Source: Pararge aegeria (lineage: Eukaryota; Arthropoda; Insecta; Lepidoptera; Nymphalidae). From it: a stretch of DNA of 64,000 nt. The notes under the pieces are model-generated. The model was not told the DNA's origin, did no database searches, and was given only the letters and a program-made list of their open reading frames with translations. Position numbers and translations under genes: made by a program. The stretch spans positions 15,790,921-15,854,920 of the forward strand of contig NC_053194.1 of the NCBI RefSeq assembly GCF_905163445.1. The letters are read 5' to 3'. Shown one piece after another: positions 11,201 to 22,379 of the stretch (position 1 is its first letter; each line of letters opens with the position of its first letter).

Positions 11201-12000
11201 ATAGTTCATGAACGAGCTTTTATTATTTATAAATATAATTTTTTTTAAATATTAAAAATACACACACTTGAAAAAGTGTTTAAAAACTTGTTTACTTTTT
11301 AAATACTTTTTAATGTTTGTATTTATACGAGTAAGAAAAAATGGGTTTTACAATCTACAACATTATCTTACCTTTAATAAAATGTTTAAATCATTCTATG
11401 TCAAATGTAAAATATTTTTTTATGGCTAATAGGTAAAGGTATACAGTCACTGTTGTAAGTATATACAGTATAATGTTCTAGGGTCGGTAACTACTCCAGT
11501 CTTAAAGGCATATTTAAGCGTTCACAGAAGTAACGTTAAAATCAGGCGTTTCTACTTTGTGATTAAATAATTATCATCTCAGAGGATTGTCAATAGCGAA
11601 AAAATAAAAATGTTCAATAAAATATGCATGAAAGATTTTCTCCGTTGGCCGCCAAAAAAAAAGCTCAATTTGGGTGATGTCCTTTTTGAACTATTTTTAT
11701 AATAAAATTTTAAAGTGCACAGTCCTTTGTTTTATTTGTCACTGTCCTTTTACTTATATTAGTGATTCCTAAATTGGTCTACGAGAAAACAATGATGGGA
11801 GGCTCTGTAATGAATAAGTACAATATGTACTTACATAAGAACCCATAGCTTACTTGTTATACTTAAGAACCCATAGCAGACCAAGGGTAAAAATACAATT
11901 CAATACTCAATACGTATCTTAAATACAATACGTATTTGCTATCTATAGGTTACAATTTTGTGGTTAATTAATAGTGTAGTAAATTACTATAGGCGATGTC
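11201..12000. other. AT-rich intergenic DNA
   Basis: No gene, recognised repeat or structured element was seen in this stretch, apart from short AT-rich runs. Confidence 0.4.
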
Positions 12001-12046
12001 TGTGTGTGTGTCTGTCTGTCTGTCAGTCAGTCAGTCAGTCAGTCAA
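12001..12046. repeat. Compound microsatellite (TG/TCTG/TCAG)
   Basis: Short TG dinucleotide units change to TCTG and then TCAG tetranucleotides, about 46 bp in all. Confidence 0.9.
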
Positions 12047-12544
12047 AAAAACGTTATTGAAATTTAAAAGAGTTTTCCATACCTACAAGAAACCTTTTTT
12101 GTTTGATATTAATTAATTAAAAAATTTGGAAAATCCAAAAGTGCACGCCTCATAGCAGTCATTCACATTTAAAAAAAATCCTAAAACAAAAACTCTAGTT
12201 TTTTAAAATGAAATAACAAATATTTTTTAGTTTTATTATTATTTACTATATTGAACAAGAATAAATTCTTATAAAATATGTGCTAGACGGATTATTTAAC
12301 TTGATGTTAGTGCACTCATATTATCCTGTAAGTGTTATACTAATAAAAAAAAACATCATTTATGTTTTGAAAGACTGGGTTTTTTTGACATGTCGAGAGT
12401 AGAGCATCACCTCACGCTCTGCGTGCAATTGTTTTTGTGTTTCTTATTGCACCGTGATACGCGACTCTTTTTTTTGCAGCTATATTCAGTGGATTTACTG
12501 TCACGTTCTATTCTATACTATAAGAAGTTTTATAGCTTTTTGTG

Positions 12545-12765
12545 AGAGAGCTCGTCCGGGGAATTACTATCGCCATGCTTATTTCTACCGCTAAGCTGCA
12601 TTGTCGCAATGCTGTGTTCCGGTCTGAAGAGCGATGTTGCCAGTGTAATTACACGCACATAAGGGTTAGTTAACCTACACCTCAGGTTGATGGACACTTT
12701 GCAACTTTGCACTTTGCTTTGCAAGAAGCGTTGCTCTGTTTAATAGGATATCTGCTTGGTCCATC
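12545..12765 (+). repeat. Dispersed repeat (CAGAGCTCGTCCGG family)
   Basis: Begins GAGAGAGCTCGTCCGGGG and continues with CTTATTTCTACCGCTAAGC and GGTTGATGGACACTTTG, in the same order as 10445 and 45160. An internal duplication of the TTTGCA motif lies near 12700-12725. Confidence 0.6.
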
Positions 12766-13454
12766 AATTAATAATTATTTTTAAAAAAAGATTGGGTCAT
12801 AGTAGGGGCCTACTTACCTATAAACTGCAAATCGTAGACAACTGTTCAACCAGCATGTTGATTGGTTGTCAACCATTTTGCATCCATTATGTTGGGAAAT
12901 AATACATTTTTCTTTGTTTTTTATTATTGAAACTTGCTTATTCTAAAAAGTTATGAAAATATTGTTTACATCATGATTTAGGTAAGAACAAATTACTAAA
13001 GGTCCATGAGTACTCCATGTTAGCTAATATGACAGTTGTTCTAGCACAAATAAATTAATTATAAAAAAAAAAAAACACACATATTTTATGACCTTGAATA
13101 ACCGCTAATCTCAAAAAAAATTTTATTCATTGAAGAAAAAAGTTCCAATGATCATCATAATCTTCAGCCAATTATTGTTTAAAGGCTGAATCTGTTGAGT
13201 CGCTCCAAATTAGAAGAGAGGGATTCAGAGCTCACACCCACAATGCAAAATAATGTGAATGGTTCATTGGAGCAGTTTTATGGGTCTTAGCTATTTTATG
13301 AGATTATGGTTTTGGATGTTCTGGTTAAAAGAATATAAAAATTTAAAATAAAAAACAATTAAAAAAATCAACAATATATAATATAATAACAATATAAAAC
13401 AATTAATACTTTAATTATTCAATTATTCCTAAACTACTTGGAAAATAAGTTTTA

Positions 13455-14343
13455 TTAGTAGCCCTTATTCCCTCTGAATCTTCTTCTGGCATCTAGCTGT
13501 GAATAAACAAAACATTTTTTTAAAGTTCACTTGTTTTTATTGTATGAAACAATAATTGTTTATGATAATAAATTAATGAACTAGCAATTACAAAAGATTG
13601 CAAATGTAATGCTGCACATTTTCCCCTCTCCCCTCAATATTATAATAAAGTATTTTAAAAATCTCTCCATGAAATCCTATCCCTAAGTATCAGTGGGTCC
13701 GAAGAGTAAGGCAGAAGTTTCCACAGGTAAAATTGACTATCTTATTACAATATTAGTACATGGAATTAAGTAAAATATGTAGGAACAAAATGAAGAATAA
13801 TATAAATACTCACCAATGATCGTTTACATTCAAAAAAGGTGGTTCTTAACTGCAAACATTCTACAGGACAATTCACATCTTTTAAACAATCTCGAGGAGT
13901 CTTTTTGTCCTGAAAATTAACAGTTACTTATAACTAACTTTTTTTATTTTAGGTTAAGATGTGGGTGAGTTTAATCAACTCAAGACAGTCTACTCAAAGT
14001 TAATTGAAACAAACTGTTATACTCTTTCATATATAATTTAGAACAAATAAATATTCATATGTCATTTCAAATATTCTCATAGAAGAGACTGATTATGAGC
14101 GAAAACTCTCGAGGCTGCTCCAATAATTATTACTGGGCTAACAATTATCGTCATGTTAATTAGTACTGAGTAAGTAACGTAATCTGGAGTCTTAAAGTGC
14201 TCACAGAGGTTAAGCTGCATTAATAAAATACAAACCTTTTTACAGCAATCGCTGTTTAGTAAACACATTTTAAGATCCGCGCGTATTGCGGCGCAGGGCG
14301 ATGAGTCCGCTAAGCCCACTTCTTCAGGAGAGTAAGTTAACAT
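13455..14343 (-). CDS. COA5: Cytochrome c oxidase assembly factor 5, three exons
   Basis: COA5 is a small mitochondrial protein needed for assembly of cytochrome c oxidase (complex IV). Exons on the minus strand are 14236-14343 (36 codons), 13814-13909 (32 codons) and 13455-13496 (13 codons plus TAA), all joined in phase 0 with GT-AG introns. The protein is 81 residues; the human protein is 74. It shows the twin-cysteine layout expected of the family: LKMCLLNSDCC in exon 1, RDCLKDVNCPVECLQ then FFECKRSL in exon 2, and the conserved basic end RRRFRGNKGY in exon 3. The start is the only upstream Met in frame. It is divergent from CARS2, about 2 kb away. The identification rests on motif order and the diagnostic C-terminus. 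Confidence 0.92.
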
Positions 14344-14515
14344 TTTTAACCTGTGTTAATACAACAGGCAGTTACTAAGGATGAAATAGGTAATTTATTA
14401 ATAATGCAGTTGCAAATCACCCTTCCAATATTTTATTTTATTTTATTTTATTTATAAAGTTCAACTGACATTTGACATATCATTCGGTAATATTTCAAAA
14501 CCTACATGTTAAATA

Positions 14516-14947
14516 TGGAGGGTAGAGGTAAGGAGAGTCATCTGTGTATATGAAAAAGTGTCGTCAAAATGTATTAAATTAGGATGGCGCCACATTTGCA
14601 TCAGGGTAACTCTTAAAAGAAGCGCCAAATATAAATATTGTTAGAGTAGGCTTGAAAAATAAGCAAGGAAGTATGGAGATACAAGGAAGTAAGGTTATAT
14701 TTACCACAATATTTTGTACAACGTAAGTTGTTGAAATTCTCAATAATTAACTACTGTAGTCGATAATGACATTAAATTTTTTAACTCGGCATACTTCAAT
14801 TCATCTACGATTGCTACATTCATACCATACCCTGTGCATCCACCAGCGCCATTGTGGAGGATTTTTGAACTGTTATTTAGCGCATACACTGGACACTTTT
14901 TCAACTTTTCTCCCATATAAGATGACTCTCCTTACCTTTACCCTCCA
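14516..14947 (+). mobile_element. TA-flanked MITE, copy 2 (432 bp)
   Basis: Same element as 4479-4910: the left terminus is TGGAGGGTAGAGGTAAGGAG and the right terminus is its inverse (with one changed base, CTTTACCCTCCA), and TA lies on each side. It sits about 170 bp upstream of the COA5 start codon, so it may lie in the COA5 promoter. Confidence 0.88.
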
Positions 14948-15779
14948 TAATGTTAAATCAATGTCAAAACCGGAGCTAATGATAATGGTAGCCGGTAGGT
15001 AATGGTAATGACAGAAAAGATATGACAGTACCACGGATTATTTTGACAGAAATCTAAGAGATTTAAAAAAAAAGTAGGGACGTCACTCGATGAACAAATC
15101 AATAGAAGAAGAACTTGAGGTTTTTTATTTCAAACATGGATAGAAACTGTCGAAATGTATGAGACAAGAAACGGTACCTACGTATTTCAAGGACACTGCT
15201 CCAAGAATCCAGTGACTTGCACTTGACTGATGACTCCGACTTGTTTATAAAGTGATTGGTGGCGTATTCAAATAGCTTTCTATGTTTTATAGCTTAACAG
15301 GTTATTCAATTCAATTCTTGGTTTCGTCGTACTAAAAAAGTAGGTATTGTAAAAATTATTTGCTAAGAACAATCTTGTTATTTTGAATGTTCTTTATACC
15401 CATTATAGTCGTAAAAAAGTAATAGGCCCGTTTTGACATTTGTCATCGCGACGTAACTAGTTATGACCATAAGACTCGGTACTCGATACTCACGATAAAT
15501 CAATTCAAGTTTGTATCAGTACTTGATTGATACGATTACGTATTGTAAAGTGTTCGTTCGTTCAAAGTATTCCTTTAACTTCACAACCAATTCGCGTGAC
15601 TGGCTGTTGATTATACGTCCACTTTTCAACATGTTGAAACGGAGTTCGTACTATATAAAACACAAAAATCGAGTCAAATCACTATGTTTAAATCAATATC
15701 CAAAGTAGAAGAGCAAAAGTTAACGTAATAGTAAACAGTATATATCAAACTTAAACGAGCGCACAGTCAACTTTACAAG

Positions 15780-15953
15780 ATGGGGAACGAAAAACTGCGC
15801 GTGGACGTTTCAGTCATGTGCCGCTTGGTCAGATACATCAACTCAGACTCATTATTTAGAACCCAGTGTCGTCAATTCAAAATTTTATTTGCGGCTTTGA
15901 GAACCAAGCTCGGCGGCTTTCGATATTCAGTAAAAAAATGGTTACAACTCTAG
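15780..15953 (+). CDS. Possible 57-residue small protein
   Basis: ATG in a good context (ACAAGATGGGG) opens 57 codons ending in TAG at 15951. The peptide begins MGNEKLRVDVSVMCRLVRYI and ends FRYSVKKWLQL. It is basic, with no membrane segment. It lies between COA5 and CARS2 in a locally less AT-rich patch. It could be a small gene, the first exon of something longer, or chance. I recognise no family. Confidence 0.25.
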   Translation: MGNEKLRVDVSVMCRLVRYINSDSLFRTQCRQFKILFAALRTKLGGFRYSVKKWLQL

Positions 15954-16376
15954 AATAAAAAAAAAAGACTGAGAACGTAACTGTTTTCGAAACGTTTCGC
16001 AACAATTATAAATTGCATGCTACGCGATATATTCTTTCATATTATTACCGTCCCAAAAAAAATTACGTATTTTTTAAAACACTGTATGTAATTGACTTTT
16101 ATTTTATTGTTTCTTTCAGTTTTGTTTCAAGTTACATTCTATGGTCTTGCACAAATGTCGAAACGGGCCTATTAAATTTTTGAGACTATAAACTCTTGTT
16201 ATATTCAATGTTCATAGACTTTGTAGACTTTAATAATTGTGACAACTGGTAGTGACATTTCCGTTTTCAAAGAAATGTAGGAAAAATCAGCTGTTACATA
16301 CTTGAGTTAGTCGGTGAATAAAGATTAAAAATCACAAAAGTAGACGTGTTGTGGTATTCATATCATTCATAAAACA

Positions 16377-17906
16377 ATGGGAAAGTTATTTCCAATCTTC
16401 ACCAGAAAACTCACGCACGTGTGCAATTTAATACCCTACAAAGATACGAAATGGCTAATGCCGAACGGTAATCCTACTGGAGCTTATGTCTACAATTGTG
16501 TCGCGGAAGGAAAAGTTCCGATAATATTAAACGACCCAACAATCGCTACTTGGTATTCTTGCGGCCCTACAGTATACGACTCCGCACATATAGGTCATGC
16601 GTGTTGCTACGTGAAATTAGATATTATTCAAAGGATTTTAAAGTCCTTTTTCAAAATCAAACTCGTTACAGCAATGGGTGTAACCGATATCGATGATAAA
16701 ATAATTCAAAAAGGACTGGAAACCAAAACAGATTTCAGAACGATAGCCAAAAAATATGAGCACGAATTTTGGTTAGACATGTCGAGCTTAAACATTGAAA
16801 AACCAATGATTATAAGTAGAGTATCAGATCACATAAGTTGTATTAGTCAATTTGTTCAAAGTCTTATTGATTCTGGTATGGGTTATACTGCTAAAGATGG
16901 TTCAGTCTATTTTGACACATCTAAATATCCAGCATATGGTAAACTACAGAGAATGCAAGATGTTGGTGAACCTAGCACCAAAGTAAAGAAGAATAAAATG
17001 GACTTTGCTATTTGGAAAGGCCACAAACCTGGCGAACCTAGCTGGCAAACTGATTGGGGTGAGGGAAGGCCTGGCTGGCATATAGAATGTTCTGCTATGG
17101 TCAGCAAAATATTTGGCTCGCAACTTGATTTCCATGCTGGTGGTATTGATTTACAGTTTCCTCATCACGAAAATGAGGAAGCCCAATCCTGTGCATACCA
17201 CAACTCAAGGCAATGGGCCAACTACTGGATACATGTGGGACACTTAAACCTAAAAGACACAAAAATGTCCAAATCGCTACAAAACACAATATCAATACCT
17301 AATATTGTTGATAAATATAGTGCAGACACATTCAGAATGGCATGTCTAATGTCAAATTATAGGTATTCCATGGAATTTAGCGATGAAATAATGTTAACAG
17401 CAGAAGATGTTTTAAACAAATTTAAATTCTTCTTAAAGGATGTTAGCATATATGCTAATAACAATAGTAATTTGCATGCAGTTTATAATGATAATTTATT
17501 AAATGAATTACAAAAAGTTGAAGAAAGCAACTTAGAATGTTTGAAAATGGACTTTGATACAGCTTCTTGTATCAATTCATTGCTTCATTTAGTTTCTGTA
17601 GCAAACAAAATAATGAAATTAGATTCCTCTGAATATTACCCTGTACCTATAATTTTAATTGCAGAGTATATACTTCATGTTCTGACTGACTTTGGTATGA
17701 AATTGACAGAATCTATGAAAGATCAGATCTCAAATTCATTAATAGACATTTTAGTTGAATTCAGGCATATGGTTAGATTTAATGCTTTAGAGAAAAAAGA
17801 TAAGGAACTATTGGCAGCTTGTGATGTGGTCAGAGACAAAATGAAATCTATGAATGTACAAATTAATGATAGTAAGAAAACACCATATTGGGTTTTAGTT
17901 AAGTAA
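16377..17906 (+). CDS. CARS2: Cysteinyl-tRNA synthetase, mitochondrial
   Basis: Charges tRNA-Cys with cysteine using ATP; this class Ia enzyme is inferred to serve mitochondrial translation. The single exon encodes 509 residues (human CARS2 is 564). Visible motifs: WYSCGPTVYDSAHIGHACCY with zinc ligand C62 and the HIGH motif at 71-74; RPGWHIECSAM with zinc ligand C238; the GGIDLQFPHHENEEAQS block (residues 255-271) with a ligand His and Glu; and KMSKS at 296-300. The C-terminal part (about 380-509) is the helical tRNA-binding region with DFDTASCINSLL. The body matches the mitochondrial/bacterial-like form rather than the large cytosolic enzyme with its insertions. The N-terminus before residue 35 (LFPIFTRKLTHVC) could be a short targeting sequence. 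The lack of introns is unusual next to the split neighbours and may reflect ancient intron loss. Confidence 0.95.
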   Translation: MGKLFPIFTRKLTHVCNLIPYKDTKWLMPNGNPTGAYVYNCVAEGKVPIILNDPTIATWYSCGPTVYDSAHIGHACCYVKLDIIQRILKSFFKIKLVTAMGVTDIDDKIIQKGLETKTDFRTIAKKYEHEFWLDMSSLNIEKPMIISRVSDHISCISQFVQSLIDSGMGYTAKDGSVYFDTSKYPAYGKLQRMQDVGEPSTKVKKNKMDFAIWKGHKPGEPSWQTDWGEGRPGWHIECSAMVSKIFGSQLDFHAGGIDLQFPHHENEEAQSCAYHNSRQWANYWIHVGHLNLKDTKMSKSLQNTISIPNIVDKYSADTFRMACLMSNYRYSMEFSDEIMLTAEDVLNKFKFFLKDVSIYANNNSNLHAVYNDNLLNELQKVEESNLECLKMDFDTASCINSLLHLVSVANKIMKLDSSEYYPVPIILIAEYILHVLTDFGMKLTESMKDQISNSLIDILVEFRHMVRFNALEKKDKELLAACDVVRDKMKSMNVQINDSKKTPYWVLVK

Positions 17907-18940
17907 ACACGTTAAATTAATGTTTTGTTTTTATTACACTACATGTTAGCTCTTGTCTGCAGTCAAACCTGGTATGAACCAAAAAATAAATCCATGCAAA
18001 TCTTACAAATGCCTAAGACTCTGTTTGTTATTTATGTACGGCTTAACTACTGAACCCATCTTGATGACATTGATTTGGCCCAAAAAGCTTGCATCCAGCC
18101 AGGAGACAAAAATGATATCCCCTGACAAGGGATATAATTGATTTGAACTGCTAAAGCATGGGAACAAGGAATAAGAAAAGTTTTACCCCTGTTTATTATT
18201 ACACATATATTATTTGGATATTATTTCCATTTGTGTGCCAGTGCTCTGAGAGTTGATGCTATGGGAGCTATGGGAGAAGATATATTTTTATCCTTTCCCT
18301 AGGGATACAATTGTCTCCTGCCCATGCTAGCCGTGCTGGGGGACACCAGAAGAGCATCTTGGAACCATATAATATGATATACGGAGTAGGAGCTAAACCG
18401 ATATAGACAAAATTGCATTTTATAGATAGGTACTGCTTGCGACGTAATTACCGAAGCACAACACTTTCGCCAAATTGCATTAAAGCAGTTTGGTGCAGGC
18501 TATGATTTTAAAAAGTTTTCTTCGAGAGAAAGCCTGTGTGCAGTGGGTTCTTAATAGCAGTAACATCTCTTCTTGTTGTGATCTATTGATATAAACTGTT
18601 ATTTATGAGATTCGTTTTGAGAATTAAATGCAAATAAAAATCAGTAAATTATGGCAAGTATGTAATTTTTTTTTTTTTTCAAAGTTCAATATCTTGCTCT
18701 TATATGAAAACATGTATGTCTATCTCCACAGCGTTAACAAAATATAATTGGAAAACTAAAACTTAGTTTATGTCAGTCTTGAAAGATTTCCAATTACATG
18801 CAAGTAACAATAAAAAACAATAAAGACCCGGAAGTTTCAACTCTGCCGCAATCATTTAAAATCATAAATAATGCGTTATTGATCTGCGAAAATATGTGAA
18901 GTCAATTTTGACATATCAATTATACCATACAAGAAATGTC
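17907..18940. other. 3' flank of CARS2 and intergenic DNA
   Basis: A 3' UTR is presumed in the first few hundred bases. Beyond that I see diverged unclassified sequence, with a patch around 18240-18360 that is less AT-rich (CTCCTGCCCATGCTAGCCGT). No gene was supported. Confidence 0.4.
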
Positions 18941-19009
18941 AAAACCCTCGCTCCGTCATATAACAGTTATCTGGGTGAAAAGAACATCATCGACATCAAT
19001 AAAACCCAT

Positions 19010-19170
19010 TCCGGCCCACTAAAGCGCAAGGGTTAATGTGAAGGGTTTTAGGCAGCTGGCTAAATGCGGATTGCTAGACTTCACAGGCCTTTGAGAACAT
19101 TATGGAGAACTCAAAGGCGTGCACGTTTCCTTGCGATGTTTTTCCTTCACTTCAAGTGATATCTACCTTT
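19010..19170 (-). repeat. SINE fragment
   Basis: Contains GCCTTTGAGAACATTATGGA and TTGCGATGTTTTTCCTTCAC, which recur at 36950, 55690, 57380 and 63680 as part of one tRNA-derived SINE family. Confidence 0.6.
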
Positions 19171-19193
19171 TTAATTGCATAAATTGCTAGTAC

Positions 19194-19440
19194 ATGTCAG
19201 GTATAGAAATCGAGATGGTGAAAACAAAAAACATTACACGGCTAAGTTCATTGAGGGCTCTTCTTAGACCAGGGCTTGTTTGGAACCCTCGTAGCTTTAA
19301 GTTTATGTTGGCGAACGTCGTTATCACCATCCCATTACTACTATGTAAACATATATGTAAGAACGTACGCTTCATAAGTGCCTGTGAGGCTGTGACAGGC
19401 CTACCTATAAAGATTTTTTTGAATGTGATAAAATTTAAGA
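19194..19440 (+). mobile_element. Jockey-like LINE 3' end fragment, diverged
   Basis: Contains GGGCTCTTCTTAGACCAGGG and CCCTCGTAGCTTTAAGTTTA, then a degenerate version of the GGCCTACTTGAATAAAGATA tail. Better preserved copies are at 37555 and 47388; reverse copies are at 25195, 26540 and 60533. Confidence 0.6.
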
Positions 19441-19454
19441 GTTTTGCAAGTTGA

Positions 19455-20955
19455 AGACTGTGCCTTTGTAATTTGTTGCGGCGGAGTTGAATTTTTTTTT
19501 TTTTATTCTCGCTGTATTATGAGCGAATCACATATTATTTTCACGAAAAACAAAAATTAAGAATTAGGTTGTAAAAGTTTAAGTACATCACTATAGGCTG
19601 GTTAACACGTATTGTGAGTGGTCAAGTATAATTTAATTGAATATCAAACTATAATTATTTTACAAGTTAAAAGTTTGACTTAGCTTTGCAAATTCAAATA
19701 AAAATAGAATTTCATCTATGTTAGATTAGTGGGAGTGTTCGGATATGCATGACGAGTATTAATGGCATTATAGCGGAGCGACCTTTTTTAGTTGTGTTTA
19801 AAGATTTTTTTTTAAATATCAAACTAATGATGGACTGATGTTAATAATAAACATAATCCAAAATCTTCAGATTGCAGATAGAATTTAATAATGCGATTCT
19901 TATCTACAGGGAAGATTAGAAAAAGGATAGCATTACTAAATTCAATCTGTAATCTTAACATACAGGCGTCATCTTAACACGGTTAACATCAGATGTAAGA
20001 CTACGGTGAGAAAAGTCTATCTTTAGAAACTTTTTTCTTATTTTACTTCGTCTTTAAATCTCACTCAAAACGCACGCAATTCACAACTTGAATGCGCGCT
20101 AATGATTGTCATCTAACGTGGGCGAATGATGATCTAAAGTAATGTTAAGGTCTCAAGTCTCCTCTCAGATGTTCTTCTGGCTAGGTCTATCCCACTTCTG
20201 TGTTTCTCTGACTCTTCTAGTTTAATGAGTCAGGACAATCTTTTCCGGGTTCTCGAATCAGAGGAACTACCCGGATCTCAATAGGAGTTTAGCCATGCTA
20301 GTCAAACACGTCTTTAAGCAATCTTTAAGCAATTACAAGGTATTTTCACTAAATGTTCCTCGTTTCTTTGCATCAAGTGACGACACTATCGATATCTCTC
20401 AGTTGATAGAGGATTATCTGTGTTGGAGAGGTAAAAGATAACTTAAAATGCGTATTATTTAACTACACACACACACACTGGATACATGTAAATCAGCCTT
20501 AAAATAACAGATCCAAATCAGGTTGGTTTCCAAATCAAAATATTTGGTAATAACGTAAATAATATTGAGAATATCTGGAAATACAAGTCGAATATTAGTA
20601 AGAATAATTGCAAATTGCAATGTACATTTAAATTATTCGTAAAATTTTTTTTCACCAACATATATTTATACGGTATAATTTTCTCAATGTGAAAGGTGCT
20701 TTACAAAATAAGTGAAGTAGTTTAGTTACATATATTGGAAGTTATTTTATTATTAAAAATAAGTATTAATTATACAAGACTCCTTGTACTTAGACTAGAA
20801 ATTTGACAATGGAAAGTAAAAAAAAATACATTTTTACTATCGATCACAATAAGTTTGAGAAAAAATATCGCTTATACATATTTAGTTATTCAAACTTTAG
20901 TTCCTTCAACACTCGTATTCACAACTTGAAGCGCGAAATGAATTTCAATTTTTTT
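19455..20955. other. AT-rich intergenic DNA
   Basis: I see no gene. A short CA microsatellite lies near 20468. Sequence near 20140-20300 is less AT-rich but carries no open frame of note. Confidence 0.4.
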
Positions 20956-20959
20956 TTAA

Positions 20960-21470
20960 ATGACTATTAGGCCTTGACTGCAGTCTCACCGGCTAGTAAC
21001 TGATGATGCAGTCTTAGATGGAAATGGGCTAACCTGTTAGAGGCGTAGCAGCTATACCACTAATCGGTTTCTACTCAAAAGCGTACCGGAACGCTAAATC
21101 GCTTAGCGACACGTCGGTAGGGTAACGTAACCAGTAACGGTCGAAGCCTTCCACCAGACCAGACCAGGGAAATTCAGAAATTATAAATTCCTAAATTGCC
21201 TTATGAAAATTAAGCTTAATTTGCTGTACTCCGCGAACAGCAGCAGAATCTGTATGGTGTAATTTATTATTACTTCAATCTGTATACTCCACACCAAACA
21301 GATTCTGCTGCTGTTCGCGTAGTATAGCAAATTAAGCTTAATTTTAATAAGGCAATTTAGGTAGTAACGCCTGCTTCTATCCAATATTCCTAAATTGCCT
21401 TGCCGGGGATGGAACCCGGGACTTCTTACTTAAAACCATAGCGCTCACCACTGCGCCAGGTAGGTCGTCA
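20960..21470 (-). repeat. tRNA-derived SINE, reverse, split by a hairpin insertion
   Basis: On the minus strand the head (B box CCCGGGTTCCATCCC at about 21400-21430) is followed by the body seen at 37200. A hairpin segment at about 21203-21388 interrupts it, with the 16-bp string ATTCCTAAATTGCCTT on both sides. Confidence 0.65.
21190..21361. repeat. Foldback hairpin of about 70-bp arms
   Basis: The left arm starts CCTAAATTGCCTTATGAAAA and the right arm ends TTTTAATAAGGCAATTTAGG. CGAACAGCAGCAGAATCTGT on the left mirrors ACAGATTCTGCTGCTGTTCG on the right. The loop is about 40 bases. It is either a small foldback element or a template-switch product inside the SINE. Confidence 0.75.
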
Positions 21471-22379
21471 CAACTTGCATTCGGTATAACATCTTTATTG
21501 GTCGATAATGCAATTACTCGTATTAATGAATTTCATTGGTCACTTACCCAGCCTGCGGGAATTCCCCGTACACTATTTAGACCAATAAAATACCGATAAA
21601 AATGCATCCTTATTATGAAGCCAATAAGGTTGCGACTTGCAACGCGACTGGAAGATCAAATTTAAACGAAACTTTGTATCAAAAGAAAACGCAAAGGTAG
21701 CTTTTCTAAAAAAAATACTACATTTTTAATTTTAATGCGGAAGGTTTCTGCAATATCCCTGATGCTTTACAGCAAGATTCAATTTAAACCAACGAGTAAT
21801 CCGCGAAAATAATTACTTACGGCAGAATGCGCGGGAGATACGTCAATGTAATAACAAAAAAATAACACTTCGGCTGTACACGTGTTTCTAATATTAAAAA
21901 AATTTAAATGACTAAAAATTCCCAGTAAAAAAGGATAGTACACAATAAGATACGAAGTTTTTCGGCATTTTTACTGAAAAACGACCTACCGCAAAATAGA
22001 AAATCGTTTAACCGATTTTAATAATTCTTTGGCAATTTTACGGAAACCGTAAAGCTAAAAAATAAACGATTTCATATTATATTCCGACAATGTATTTTTT
22101 TTTTGGCACAGATGTTTGTTTTTTTTTTGGGTTTGTACAAATCTACAGTTTTCGCGTTTTGGTCATCCATATTATGGCATTTATTTTGGATTTGGTATAA
22201 AATTCACTGATAAACTGTGTATGTACGAGTACATGCCGATATATCGATATTCTTTTTGTCGTTTTACGTCTCCTAGTTTTAGTGACGGCCATTAGACAGT
22301 TTAATTTAGTTTAGACATCGGTGTACAACCGAAGTACCGTACGATGTACATTCCTCTTAATTTTATTTTAGTTAGTAGC

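Noticed and set aside
12001..12046. CRISPR-like short repeats
   Set aside because: Simple TG/TCTG/TCAG microsatellite in a eukaryotic genome; no spacers.
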